NCBI GenBank assembly: GCA_002430925.1
Contig: DJDD01000148.1
Coordinates: 1 to 45,354, forward strand
Direction of reading: 5' to 3'
Length of the DNA: 45,354 nucleotides
Origin: Flavobacteriales bacterium UBA5933
GTDB taxonomy: Bacteria > Bacteroidota > Bacteroidia > Flavobacteriales > Weeksellaceae
Under the pieces are notes generated by a model, which saw only the letters and a program-made list of their open reading frames with translations, made no database searches and was not told the origin of the DNA. Made by a program: the position numbers and the translations under genes. Below are positions 32,523 through 41,235 of this stretch, piece after piece (position 1 is the stretch's first letter; every line of letters begins with the position of its first letter).

Positions 32523-34109
32523 ATGGCAGAAATTATTACAATGCCTCGCTTAAGCGATACAATGGAAGAAGGTACTGTTGTAAAATGGCATAAAAATGTT
32601 GGTGATAAAGTTTCTGAAGGTGACATCCTTGCTGAAATTGAAACTGATAAAGCAATCCAAGAATTTGAATCAGAAATCGATGGTGTTTTATTATACCAAG
32701 GTGTTCAAGAAGGTATCTCAACTAAAGTTGATGAAATTTTAGCTATTATTGGTAAAGAAGGTGAAGATATTTCTGATTTAATCGGAGGTGGAAAACCAGC
32801 TGCTAAAGAAGAAACTAAAGAAGCTTCTGCTGAAGAACCTAAAAAAACTGAAGAACAACCAGCTGCAGAAATTCCTGACAATGTAGAAGTTATTTCTATG
32901 CCTCGTCTTTCTGATACAATGGAAGAAGGTACAGTTGTTGTTTGGCACAAAAATGTTGGTGATAAAGTTGCTGAAGGTGACATTCTTGCTGAAATTGAAA
33001 CTGATAAAGCTGTACAAGAATTCGAATCAGAATTTGACGGTGTTTTATTATATCAAGGTGTTAAAGCTAACGAGCCTGCTCCAGTAGATTCTATTCTTGC
33101 TATTATTGGTGAGGAAGGTACAGATGTTTCTGGAATTGTTTCTAACGGAGGAAAAGTTAGCGCTCCTAAAGCTGAAGTAAAAGAAGAAAAAACTGCAAGT
33201 GCAGAAAAGTCTACTGAAACTAAAGTTGAAGAAACTTCTTCTAACGAACGTATTTTTGCTTCTCCTTTAGCTAAAACAATAGCTAAAGACAAAGGAATAA
33301 ACTTATCTGAAGTAAAAGGTTCTGGAGATAACGGTCGTATCATCAAAAAAGATATCGAAAATTATCAACCAGCTGCTAAATCAGCAGAAACAAAAACTGC
33401 TGCTAAACCAGCTCAAGTATTTGCTTCTGGTGAAGACGTTGTAATTCCTAACTCTCAAATGAGAAAAGTAATTGCTAAACGTTTAGCTGAATCTAAATTT
33501 ACAGCTCCACATTATTACTTAAATGTAGAGTTAGATATGGATAACGCTATTGAAGCTCGTAAACAATTAAATGCTGTTCCTAACACAAAAGTATCTTTTA
33601 ATGATATCGTTGTAAAAGCAGTTGCTATGGCTTTACGTAAACACCCAGCAGTTAACTCTACTTGGACAGATACAGAAATTATTCAACACGGAGACATCAA
33701 TATTGGTGTTGCAGTTGCTGTAGAAGATGGTTTATTAGTTCCTGTTGTTAAAAACACAGATCAAAAATCATTCACTCAAATTTCTGCTGAAGTAAGAGAT
33801 TACGCAGGTCGTGCAAGAGATAGAAAATTAAAAGCAGACGAAATGGAAAAATCTACTTTCTCTGTTTCTAATTTAGGTATGTTTGGAATTGAATCATTTA
33901 CATCAATTATCAATCAACCAAATTCTTGTATTTTATCTGTAGGTGCAATCATCGAAAAACCAGTTGTTAAAAATGGACAAATAGTTGTTGGTAATACAAT
34001 GAAATTATCATTAGCTTGTGACCATAGAACTGTAGATGGTGCTACTGGTGCTCAGTTTTTACAAACATTAAAAACATACATCGAAAACCCTGTTACAATG
34101 TTAGTTTAA
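32523..34109 (+). CDS. pdhC: pyruvate dehydrogenase E2, dihydrolipoamide acetyltransferase
   Basis: A 528-residue E2 core. It has two N-terminal lipoyl domains with lipoylated lysines K43 and K162 (both ETDKA), Ala/Glu/Lys-rich linkers, and a peripheral-subunit-binding domain at about 243-280 (FASPLAKTIAKDKGINLSEV, GRIIKKDI). The catalytic acetyltransferase domain runs from about 305 to 528, with H501 and D505 in DHRTVDGATGAQF. It transfers acetyl groups to CoA. The two lipoyl segments are nearly identical, even at DNA level. A strong terminator follows, so pdhA-pdhC form a two-gene operon. Confidence 0.96.
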   Translation: MAEIITMPRLSDTMEEGTVVKWHKNVGDKVSEGDILAEIETDKAIQEFESEIDGVLLYQGVQEGISTKVDEILAIIGKEGEDISDLIGGGKPAAKEETKEASAEEPKKTEEQPAAEIPDNVEVISMPRLSDTMEEGTVVVWHKNVGDKVAEGDILAEIETDKAVQEFESEFDGVLLYQGVKANEPAPVDSILAIIGEEGTDVSGIVSNGGKVSAPKAEVKEEKTASAEKSTETKVEETSSNERIFASPLAKTIAKDKGINLSEVKGSGDNGRIIKKDIENYQPAAKSAETKTAAKPAQVFASGEDVVIPNSQMRKVIAKRLAESKFTAPHYYLNVELDMDNAIEARKQLNAVPNTKVSFNDIVVKAVAMALRKHPAVNSTWTDTEIIQHGDINIGVAVAVEDGLLVPVVKNTDQKSFTQISAEVRDYAGRARDRKLKADEMEKSTFSVSNLGMFGIESFTSIINQPNSCILSVGAIIEKPVVKNGQIVVGNTMKLSLACDHRTVDGATGAQFLQTLKTYIENPVTMLV

Positions 34110-34136
34110 TCGACTAATTAAATAACATATAATATA

Positions 34137-34168
34137 AAACCGTTTCTTTATGAAACGGTTTTTTTTTG
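34137..34168 (+). terminator. terminator after pdhC
   Basis: AAACCGTTTC (34137-34146) pairs with GAAACGGTTT (34152-34161) around a 5-nt loop, followed by T7. It begins 27 bases after the pdhC stop. Confidence 0.92.
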
Positions 34169-34222
34169 GAATAAAATGCAACATATAATGTTGCTTTCTT
34201 CCCGAATTGTTATGAAAAGTAT

Positions 34223-34258
34223 CTAGCAAACACATCTTATACAAGATGTATTTACTAG
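34223..34258. repeat. long imperfect hairpin preceding element copy B
   Basis: CTAGCAAACACATCTT (34223-34238) faces AAGATGTATTTACTAG (34243-34258), pairing at 14 of 16 positions with a 4-nt loop. In place it corresponds to the 15-bp 5' hairpin of copy A. The two mismatches are both transitions (C opposite A), as expected from decay of a once perfect stem. Confidence 0.55.
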
Positions 34259-34337
34259 CTAATCATTGCTTTGAAAAACACTTATTTTCAGGATTAGTAC
34301 AATTTTCTTTGATGATACTTTTGATTATTTTTTAACT

Positions 34338-34452
34338 GCAATAGCAATTGAAATGGAAATCCTTTGCTAGTTAATTTATTTTATAATTATTTACCCATTT
34401 CTTACTAGCAAAGATTGGGAATGGAAAGTGCGGACCGAAGGTATTGCCCAAA
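34338..34452 (+). repeat. structured intergenic element, copy B
   Basis: GCAATAGCAATTGAAATGG, GAAATCCTTTG, a hairpin CTTTGCTAGT/ACTAGCAAAG (34362-34371, 34404-34413), then ATTGGGAATGGAAAGTGCGG, CCGAAGG and TATTGCCCAAA. The flanks match copies A and C. The hairpin arms are different in sequence but exactly complementary. Confidence 0.75.
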
Positions 34453-34552
34453 TCATCTACACTTTTAAGCCACTTACATAAAAGAATAAACAACTAGCTA
34501 GTTTTAATTTATTATTCGTTTTTAGTTGGAATATAATCTGTAAAACCACAAA

Positions 34553-34587
34553 TAAAAAAAGGTTGCTTATTATTTAAGCAACCTTTT
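34553..34587 (-). terminator. terminator after infB
   Basis: AAAAGGTTGCTTA (34557-34569) pairs with TAAGCAACCTTTT (34575-34587). On the minus strand a T-run follows. It lies 22 bases beyond the infB stop. Confidence 0.88.
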
Positions 34588-34609
34588 AATTTTTATAGTT
34601 TTTGAAATT

Positions 34610-37600
34610 TTATTTCAATTTCTTTTTAACTTCTACAGTTTCGTAAGCTTCAATAATATCACCTACTTGAATGTCGTTAAAGTTTTTAATGTTAAGACCA
34701 CATTCGTAACCTTTGTTTACTTCTTTAACATCGTCTTTGAAACGTTTTAATGAAGCTAATTCACCTTCGTGAATAACAACACCATCACGAATAATACGGA
34801 TTTTAGATTGTCTGTAAACTTTACCATCAATCACCATACATCCAGCAATCGTTCCTACTTTCGTTACTTTGAATGTTTCACGAACTTCGATATTACCAGT
34901 TACTTGCTCTTTCAACTCTGGAGATAACATACCTTCCATTGCTTCTTTGATTTCTTCAATAGCAGCATAGATAATAGAATAAGTTCTAATTTCTACCTCT
35001 TCTCTCTCAGCAATCTCACGAGCAGAAACTCCTGGACGAACATTAAATCCGATAATAATAGCATCTGAAGCAGAAGCTAATAATACGTCAGATTCTGTAA
35101 TTTGTCCAACACCTTTGTGTAAGATATTAACAATAATCTCTTCTGTAGATAATTTTTGTAATGAATCTGTTAATGCTTCAACAGAACCATCCACATCTCC
35201 TTTCAAGATAATATTTAACTCTTTGAAATCTCCTAATGCAATACGACGTCCAATCTCATCAAGTGTAATATGTTTTTGAGTACGGATTGTTTGCTCACGT
35301 TGTAACTGATCTCTACGAGATGCAATTTGTTTCGCTTCACGCTCGTCTTCATAAACTTTGAATTTATCACCTGCTGTTGGTGCTCCTGCTAAACCTAAAA
35401 TTGTAACTGGAGTAGATGGACCTGCAACTTTTACATTGTTACCTCGTTCATCTAACATTGCACGAACTTTACCATGGTGAGATCCTGCTAATACATAATC
35501 ACCGATTTGTAATGTTCCTGTTTGAACTATGATTGTTGAAACATATCCACGTCCTTTATCTAATGCAGCTTCTACAACTGTACCAGATGCTTTACGTTTT
35601 GGATTTGCTTTAAGATCTAATACTTCTGCTTCTAATAAAACTTTTTCTAATAAATCTTCAACATTTAATCCAGATTTAGCTGATATTTCTTGTGATTGGT
35701 AAGTACCTCCCCAATCTTCAACTAATAAGTTCATTTGAGCTAATTGCTCTTTTACTTTTTCTGGATTAGCTCCTGGTTTATCGATTTTATTGATGGCGAA
35801 TACCATTGGTACACCTGCTGCTTGAGCATGAGAGATTGCTTCTCTTGTTTGTGGCATGATTTGATCATCAGCTGCAATTACAATAATAGCAATATCTGTT
35901 ACTTGAGCACCACGAGCACGCATTGCTGTAAAGGCCTCGTGACCTGGTGTATCTAAGAATGCTACACGTTTACCACTAGGTAATGTTACGTTATAAGCAC
36001 CAATATGTTGAGTAATACCTCCAGATTCACCAGCAATTACGTTCGCTTTACGAATATAATCTAGTAAAGATGTTTTACCATGATCTACGTGTCCCATTAC
36101 CGTAACGATAGGTGCACGAGTTTCTAAATCCTCTTCGTTATCGATTTCTTCTTCTTCAGTAGAAATTTCTTCCTCTGCATTTGCAAAAACTGCTTCGAAT
36201 CCAAAATCATCAGCTACTAATTGAATAGTATCAGCTTCTAAACGTTGGTTCATAGTAACCATGATACCTAAAGACATACATGCTGAAATTACTTCTGTAA
36301 CAGAAACATCCATTAATGAAGCCAATTCGTTTACAGTAACAAATTCTGTTACGTGTAAAGTTTTGTCCATGTCCATCGCTTCTTGCTCCATTTCGGCAAA
36401 TTCACGACGTTCTTTACGTTTATCTCTTCTATGCTTAGCACCTTTAGACCCCTTACCTTTGTTAGTAAGTTTATCTAAAGTATCCTTGATTTGTTTTTTT
36501 ACATCTTCATCAGAAAGTTCTGCCTGTGGAACTCTTGGTCCACGATTATTATTTCCTCTGAAATTACCACCTGAACGGTTTCCTCCTAGCCCTCCTGGAC
36601 GGTTGTTACCACCTTGTCCTCCTGGACGGTTATTATTACCTTGTCCTCCTGGACGGTTGTTACCTTGTCCACCTTGGCGGTTGTTATTACCTGCTTGGTT
36701 ATTGTTTCCACCTTGGCGATTGTTGTTGTTATTGGCTTTATCGCCAGTTTTAGCTACATCTTCAGGTTTAACATTTTTCTGGATTCGCTTACGTTTCTTT
36801 TTATCTGCAGCATTTGCGTTTCCTCCTCTCTGATTTCCTTTTTTATCATCAGGTTTTTTCTTATCAAATTTTGATAAGTCAATTTTAGCACCTGTAAAAT
36901 TTGGACCATCTAATTTTGTATAAACTGTCTCAATTTTTTGAGCTTCAGTTGATACTTCTTCTATTTCTTCTTTCTTCACTTCAGGCTTCGCTTCCGATTT
37001 TATTTCAGGCTTTTTAACCTCTTCCACCTTTTTAGGTTCTTCTTTCTTCACCTCTTTTTTAACTTCCGCCTTCGGTGCTTCAGCCTTTTTAGGTTCTGCT
37101 TGCTCTTTTTTAGGAGCTGGAGAATCTTGCTTTTTAGGTTTACCCGTATTATTTATTTTATCAAGATCAATCACTTTTATAACTTTAGGACCTTTAACTT
37201 CTGGTGTAGAAATTATTGGTTCTGCAGCTTTTTCTTCTGTTTTTTGAACAGGAGCTTCTTGTTTCTTGATTTCTTCTTTCTTTACTTCTTCCTTTGCTTG
37301 GATTTTTTCTTCCTTCGCTTTAGGTTTTAAAGCATCTAAATCTATTTTACCAACAGTTTTAGGACCTTCCAACTCAACTTTAGTCGTTTTAGTAACTTCA
37401 GGCTTTTCTATGACAGCAGGTTTTTCTGCAGCCTTAGCATCAGCTTCTTTTTTCTCAGCTGCTTTAATATCTGAAATTTTGTTAATGACTACTTCACCGG
37501 AAGCTTGCTTTTGTTTCGCATCAGACCGGAACTCATTAACTAAAATATCATAAGTCGGCAAATCGATTTTAGAGTTTGGGTTTTTTACTACTGTTTTACC

Positions 37601-37681
37601 TTTCGCTTCTAAAAAATCAACAGCTCTATCTATTGATATATTTAATTCTTTTAATACTTTACTTAATCTTATTTCCGGCAT
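34610..37681 (-). CDS. infB: translation initiation factor IF-2
   Basis: A 1023-residue GTPase that places initiator tRNA on the ribosome. An IF2_N-like domain occupies residues 1-50. About 60-300 is a long Lys/Glu/Pro/Ala-rich linker, and about 307-384 is an Asn/Gly/Arg/Gln-rich repeat (RPGGQGNN-type units). A second IF2_N-like segment lies near 440-500. The G domain follows, with G1 GHVDHGKTS (near 530), DTPGHEAFTAMRARG and NKID, then the C-terminal domains. It is longer than E. coli IF-2 (890) because of the linker. It is the last gene of rimP-nusA-infB but has an extra promoter-like box just upstream. Confidence 0.97.
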   Translation of the reverse strand: MPEIRLSKVLKELNISIDRAVDFLEAKGKTVVKNPNSKIDLPTYDILVNEFRSDAKQKQASGEVVINKISDIKAAEKKEADAKAAEKPAVIEKPEVTKTTKVELEGPKTVGKIDLDALKPKAKEEKIQAKEEVKKEEIKKQEAPVQKTEEKAAEPIISTPEVKGPKVIKVIDLDKINNTGKPKKQDSPAPKKEQAEPKKAEAPKAEVKKEVKKEEPKKVEEVKKPEIKSEAKPEVKKEEIEEVSTEAQKIETVYTKLDGPNFTGAKIDLSKFDKKKPDDKKGNQRGGNANAADKKKRKRIQKNVKPEDVAKTGDKANNNNNRQGGNNNQAGNNNRQGGQGNNRPGGQGNNNRPGGQGGNNRPGGLGGNRSGGNFRGNNNRGPRVPQAELSDEDVKKQIKDTLDKLTNKGKGSKGAKHRRDKRKERREFAEMEQEAMDMDKTLHVTEFVTVNELASLMDVSVTEVISACMSLGIMVTMNQRLEADTIQLVADDFGFEAVFANAEEEISTEEEEIDNEEDLETRAPIVTVMGHVDHGKTSLLDYIRKANVIAGESGGITQHIGAYNVTLPSGKRVAFLDTPGHEAFTAMRARGAQVTDIAIIVIAADDQIMPQTREAISHAQAAGVPMVFAINKIDKPGANPEKVKEQLAQMNLLVEDWGGTYQSQEISAKSGLNVEDLLEKVLLEAEVLDLKANPKRKASGTVVEAALDKGRGYVSTIIVQTGTLQIGDYVLAGSHHGKVRAMLDERGNNVKVAGPSTPVTILGLAGAPTAGDKFKVYEDEREAKQIASRRDQLQREQTIRTQKHITLDEIGRRIALGDFKELNIILKGDVDGSVEALTDSLQKLSTEEIIVNILHKGVGQITESDVLLASASDAIIIGFNVRPGVSAREIAEREEVEIRTYSIIYAAIEEIKEAMEGMLSPELKEQVTGNIEVRETFKVTKVGTIAGCMVIDGKVYRQSKIRIIRDGVVIHEGELASLKRFKDDVKEVNKGYECGLNIKNFNDIQVGDIIEAYETVEVKKKLK
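36540..36725. repeat. tandem repeats encoding the N/G/R-rich linker of IF-2
   Basis: Several copies of a CTTGTCCTCCTGGACGGTTG-like unit (plus-strand reading) occur in this stretch. They encode RPGGQGNN-type blocks in the IF-2 linker. The copies are nearly identical, so copy number may vary between strains. Confidence 0.7.
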
Positions 37682-37711
37682 ATGAAACTTATCTCTTATT
37701 TTATAATGTTT

Positions 37712-37720
37712 GCAAATTTA
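37712..37720 (-). promoter_or_regulatory. internal promoter -7 box for infB
   Basis: The minus strand reads TAAATTTGC, matching TAnnTTTG, 31 bases before the infB start, in the 65-base nusA-infB gap. It would allow infB expression independent of rimP-nusA. Confidence 0.45.
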
Positions 37721-37746
37721 CAAATTGTTTATGAATTGAGAATGAA

Positions 37747-38982
37747 TTAATCTTCAAACTCTTCTTTTAAGATACGAATTACATCTAAAATTGTTTCCTC
37801 TTCTAGATCTGTTCTCTTAACTAAATCATCAACATCTTGTTCTAAAATACTTTTAGCAGTATCTAATCCTATTGCGCTAAATGCGTCAATTACCCAAGCA
37901 TCGATTTCGTCAGAAAATTCTCTTAACTCTACATCTTCGTCTTGAGCTCCTTCTCTAAAAATATCAATTTCCATTCCAACTAATTTAGAAGCTAAACGAA
38001 CGTTGTAACCTCCTTTACCAATTGCTTTAGAAACTTCTTCTGGTTCTACATGAACCAAAGCTTTATTTTGTTCCTCATTAATTTCAATTTTAGAAATTTT
38101 TGCAGGGTTTAAAGCTCTTTGTATATATAAACTTTGGTTGTTTGTATAGTTAATGACATCTATATTTTCGTTTTTTAACTCACGAACAATAGAATGGATA
38201 CGAGATCCTTTCATTCCTACACATGCTCCTACTGGATCGATACGATCGTCATAAGATTCTACAGCAACCTTCGCTTTATCTCCAGGAATTCTAACAACGT
38301 TTTTAATTGTAATTAATCCGTCTAAAATTTCTGGAATTTCTTGTTCAAATAATCTTTCTAAGAACTTAGGAGAAGTTCTAGATAAAATAATTTGAGGTTT
38401 TGCACCTCTTAATTTTACGTCATCTACAACAGCGCGTAATGTATCTCCTTTTCTAAAGAAATCTGATGGGATTTGATTTTCTTTAGGTAAAATCATTTCG
38501 TTTTGTTCATCATCCATTATAATCACTTGTTTGTGACGAACATAATGAATTTCACCAGAAACTACTTCACCGATTAATCCTTTAAATTTCTCATATAAAT
38601 TTGAGTTATCATGCTCCATTACTTTAGAAATTAAAGTCTGGCGTAATGTTAAAATAGCACGACGACCTAAAGCTTCGATTGGAATTTTTTCCGAAACTTC
38701 TTCACCTATTTCGAAATCTGGTTCTATTTTACGAGCCTCAGACAATTCGATATCAGTTGCATCATCTTCAGAAAAACCATCTTCTACAACAATTCTGTTA
38801 TGCCAAATTTCTAAGTCTCCTTTATCAGGATTTACAATAATATCAAAGTTATCATCTGTACCATATTTCTTTTTCAAAACACTTTTTAATGTTTCTTCTA
38901 ATATAGCCATAAGGGTGATACGATCGATATTTTTATCGTCTTTAAAATCTCCAAAAGATTCGATTAATGCAAGATTGTCCAT
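37747..38982 (-). CDS. nusA: transcription termination/antitermination factor NusA
   Basis: A 411-residue RNA polymerase-binding factor. It has an N-terminal domain (about 1-130, LIESFGDFKDDKNIDRITLM), an S1 domain (about 135-200, GLIGEVVSGEIHYVRHKQVI) and two KH domains (CVGMKGSRIHSIVRELKNE; KAIGKGGYNVRLASKLVG). A short helical tail contains ILEQDVDDLVKRTDLEEET. It is shorter than E. coli NusA (495) because it lacks most of the duplicated C-terminal acidic repeats. It follows rimP by 14 bases. Confidence 0.97.
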   Translation of the reverse strand: MDNLALIESFGDFKDDKNIDRITLMAILEETLKSVLKKKYGTDDNFDIIVNPDKGDLEIWHNRIVVEDGFSEDDATDIELSEARKIEPDFEIGEEVSEKIPIEALGRRAILTLRQTLISKVMEHDNSNLYEKFKGLIGEVVSGEIHYVRHKQVIIMDDEQNEMILPKENQIPSDFFRKGDTLRAVVDDVKLRGAKPQIILSRTSPKFLERLFEQEIPEILDGLITIKNVVRIPGDKAKVAVESYDDRIDPVGACVGMKGSRIHSIVRELKNENIDVINYTNNQSLYIQRALNPAKISKIEINEEQNKALVHVEPEEVSKAIGKGGYNVRLASKLVGMEIDIFREGAQDEDVELREFSDEIDAWVIDAFSAIGLDTAKSILEQDVDDLVKRTDLEEETILDVIRILKEEFED

Positions 38983-38996
38983 TACATTTTAATATT

Positions 38997-39464
38997 TTAA
39001 AAGGTGACTTTTATTATCGCTTTTTTTATGTCAGCGTAATTAATTTTTTCTTCGTGTTCAACTGTAATTTTACCTTTTCCTACTGGTTTTGGTTCGCGAG
39101 ATTCCCAAAAGATTATTACTCCTTCGTCATCTGCTTCTACAATTTCTCCTTCCATTACTTTATCATTCAATGTGACTTCTAAAATACGTCCAACATTTTT
39201 TTGATATTGACGAGGTATTGTTAAATTACTACCTACACCAGGAGAGGAAACTTCCAATGCAAAATCACATTCTTCACGATCAAGATTGTGTTCTACGTGG
39301 CGGCTAATTCTTACAATTTCTTCGATTGATAAACCTTCATCTCCATCTGCTAAAATAGAAATTTTATTATCTGGAGAGATTTTCCATTCGATAAGAAACA
39401 ATGCTGGATTTTCCGCTATTGCTTCTTCTATGAGCTGTTTTACTTTATTTGAATCCATATACAA
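38997..39464 (-). CDS. rimP: ribosome maturation factor RimP
   Basis: A 155-residue factor for 30S subunit maturation. The N-terminal alpha/beta domain contains LSIEEIVRISRHVEHNLDREE and ALEVSSPGVGSNLTIPRQYQKNVGR, the family signature. The C-terminal SH3-like domain follows (EGEIVEADDEGVII). It is the first gene of rimP-nusA-infB with a clear promoter box at 39517-39525. Confidence 0.95.
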   Translation of the reverse strand: MYMDSNKVKQLIEEAIAENPALFLIEWKISPDNKISILADGDEGLSIEEIVRISRHVEHNLDREECDFALEVSSPGVGSNLTIPRQYQKNVGRILEVTLNDKVMEGEIVEADDEGVIIFWESREPKPVGKGKITVEHEEKINYADIKKAIIKVTF

Positions 39465-39516
39465 CGAAAAAGAGAGCTATAACCAGCCCTCCTCCATTTA
39501 TTCTTTTAAATTCTTT

Positions 39517-39525
39517 GCAAATATA
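39517..39525 (-). promoter_or_regulatory. promoter -7 box for rimP-nusA-infB
   Basis: The minus strand reads TATATTTGC, an exact TAnnTTTG match followed by C, 53 bases before the rimP start. The leader contains GGAGGAGGG (39490-39498 on the complement), too far from the ATG to be its ribosome binding site. Confidence 0.6.
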
Positions 39526-39583
39526 GGACATTTTTTTTTAACGACCTAATTTCTATTAGATAATCTGTTAAAATACATGGTAG

Positions 39584-40069
39584 TTAATTAACTAACTGAT
39601 ATACAAAAATAGCAACAAAAATTAATGATAAGATAATATCATAACCTGTTGTTAAAACAAAACCTAGGAAAGAACCAAGTGCTGATTTTAAAGCTGATAT
39701 AGAATTTGCTTTTGTAAAAAATAATTCTGCTAGAAAGACTCCAATTAATGGTCCAATGATGATACCAAATGGTGGTAAAAAAAATCCTATAATTAATCCT
39801 AAAATAGAACCCCAAACACCATATTTTGTACCTCCTGTTTTCTTTGTCATGTATATTGGTAAAAAGTAATCAAACACAAAACCAATTACAACAAAAAAGA
39901 AAGCAATGAAAAGTGTCATCCAATCGTAATTACAATCATGACTAAATTTGTATACAACTAAACCTATAAATGACAATAAGGATCCTGGTAAAATAGGGAG
40001 AATTGTTCCTACTATACCTAAAATCAATAAAATTCCACTTGTTATATTTAGCAACATATTATAATCCAT
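39584..40069 (-). CDS. DUF456 family membrane protein
   Basis: A 161-residue inner-membrane protein with several hydrophobic segments and the DUF456 pattern: LGIVGTILPILPGSLLSFIGLVVY near the start, FDYFLPIYMTKKTGGTKYGVWGSILGLIIG in the middle, and GPLIGVFLAEL. The glycine-rich paired segments suggest a small transporter or membrane-shaping fold; the function is unknown. It is monocistronic. Confidence 0.88.
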   Translation of the reverse strand: MDYNMLLNITSGILLILGIVGTILPILPGSLLSFIGLVVYKFSHDCNYDWMTLFIAFFFVVIGFVFDYFLPIYMTKKTGGTKYGVWGSILGLIIGFFLPPFGIIIGPLIGVFLAELFFTKANSISALKSALGSFLGFVLTTGYDIILSLIFVAIFVYQLVN

Positions 40070-40238
40070 TATTATATCAGATTAAAATACTATCAATACA
40101 ATAATAATTCCAACTTACTATAAACATTTTTTCTACAAGGATATAGTAAAAATTATATAAAATAAATTGTTGTTGTTTGTGGATGATATTTAATAATGCT
40201 TTTTAGTATTTTATTCATTTACTATTAATCATTAATTT

Positions 40239-40352
40239 GCAATAGTGATTGAAGCGGCATCCTTTTATAAACAATTCTTCTTTTTATAAAAACATCGTTA
40301 ATTGTTTATAAAAGATATAGCGAAAAAGCGCGCCCCGAAGGGATTGCCCAAG
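40239..40352 (+). repeat. structured intergenic element, copy C
   Basis: GCAATAGTGATTGAAGCGGC, ATCCTTTT, a perfect 15-bp hairpin (40262-40276 with 40300-40314), then AAAAGATATAGCGAAAAAGC and GCGCCCCGAAGGGATTGCCC. The small CCC-GAA-GGG hairpin near the 3' end is shared with copy A. The 5' half seen in copy A (TTTGGGC and the first hairpin) is missing, so this is a short form. Confidence 0.75.
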
Positions 40353-40418
40353 AAAAAATATGTATAATTTTAAAAGCTTAAAACAACTTTTTTGAAGTTA
40401 AAAAAATACAAATTGATA

Positions 40419-40454
40419 TTTTTGAGTATTTATTAACGGCTTATCGTAAATTTG
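40419..40454 (+). promoter_or_regulatory. promoter for pdxJ
   Basis: A TTTTTG stretch (about 40419-40424), a 22-base spacer and TAAATTTG (40447-40454) fit the Bacteroidota pattern, with a slightly long spacer. It lies 52 bases before the pdxJ ATG. Confidence 0.5.
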
Positions 40455-40505
40455 ACTTAGAAAATATTTCAAAGAGATATAACAAAATTATAATTCATTA
40501 AAAAA

Positions 40506-41231
40506 ATGACAAAACTAAGTGTTAACATAAATAAAATTGCAACAATACGAAATGCAAGAGGAGGAAATACTCCAAATTTAGTTGAAGCTGCAATAAAAAT
40601 ACAAGAGTTTGGAGGGCAAGGAATCACAATACATCCTCGCCCAGATGAAAGACATATACGTTACCAAGATGTTTATGATTTAAAACCTGTTGTGACAACA
40701 GAATTTAATATAGAAGGAAAACCTATTGATAGTTTTATAGAATTGGTTTTAAAATCAAACCCTGAACAAGTTACATTGGTTCCTGATGCTGAAGACGCAA
40801 TAACATCAAATGCTGGTTGGGATACCATAAAACATTTTGATTATTTATCTGATGTGATTAAAACATTTAAAGAAGCAGGTATTAGAACTTCTATTTTCTT
40901 AGATCCTAATCCGTCTTTGGTAGAAAGTGCTGCAAAAACAGGTGCAGATCGCATAGAATTATATACAGAAATGTTTGCTTCTGAATATGAAAAAGGAAAT
41001 AAATCTGCTATAAATCCATACAAAGAAACTGCTTTATTAGCCATCGAAAATGGATTAGCTGTAAATGCAGGACATGATTTAAGCTTGGAAAATATTGAAT
41101 TTTTTATTCGAGAAATTCCTCAAGTTGCTGAAGTTTCAATCGGTCATGCACTAATTTCAGAAGCTTTATATTTAGGTTTAGAAAATACTATACAAGCTTA
41201 TTTACGTAAAATAGAATTAGCTAATTTATAA
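40506..41231 (+). CDS. pdxJ: pyridoxine 5'-phosphate synthase
   Basis: A 241-residue TIM-barrel enzyme that makes pyridoxine 5'-phosphate from 1-deoxyxylulose 5-phosphate and aminoacetone phosphate (DXP-dependent vitamin B6 route). The opening LSVNINKIATIRNARGGNTP and active-site H43, R45 and H50 (TIHPRPDERH) match the family. LVPDAEDAITSNAGWD and GHDLSLENI are also typical. It is followed 4 bases later by an alpha/beta hydrolase gene, probably in one operon. Confidence 0.96.
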   Translation: MTKLSVNINKIATIRNARGGNTPNLVEAAIKIQEFGGQGITIHPRPDERHIRYQDVYDLKPVVTTEFNIEGKPIDSFIELVLKSNPEQVTLVPDAEDAITSNAGWDTIKHFDYLSDVIKTFKEAGIRTSIFLDPNPSLVESAAKTGADRIELYTEMFASEYEKGNKSAINPYKETALLAIENGLAVNAGHDLSLENIEFFIREIPQVAEVSIGHALISEALYLGLENTIQAYLRKIELANL

Positions 41232-41235
41232 AACA

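Larger units (their letters stand above)
34110..34609. other. 500-base intergenic region between pdhC and infB
   Basis: No gene is visible between the convergent pdhC and infB. It contains the pdhC terminator (34137-34168), a long imperfect hairpin (34223-34258), structured element copy B (34338-34452) and the infB terminator (34553-34587). Confidence 0.65.
40070..40505. other. divergent intergenic region DUF456-pdxJ
   Basis: 436 bases without a gene. It holds structured element copy C (40239-40352) and the pdxJ promoter (40419-40454). The rest is A/T-rich and featureless to my reading. Confidence 0.6.

Noticed and set aside
36261..36833. A long plus-strand open frame (190 codons) across infB
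   Set aside because: It is antisense to the infB linker; its Pro/Leu-rich content is the mirror of the low-complexity repeats there, and no family features are present.
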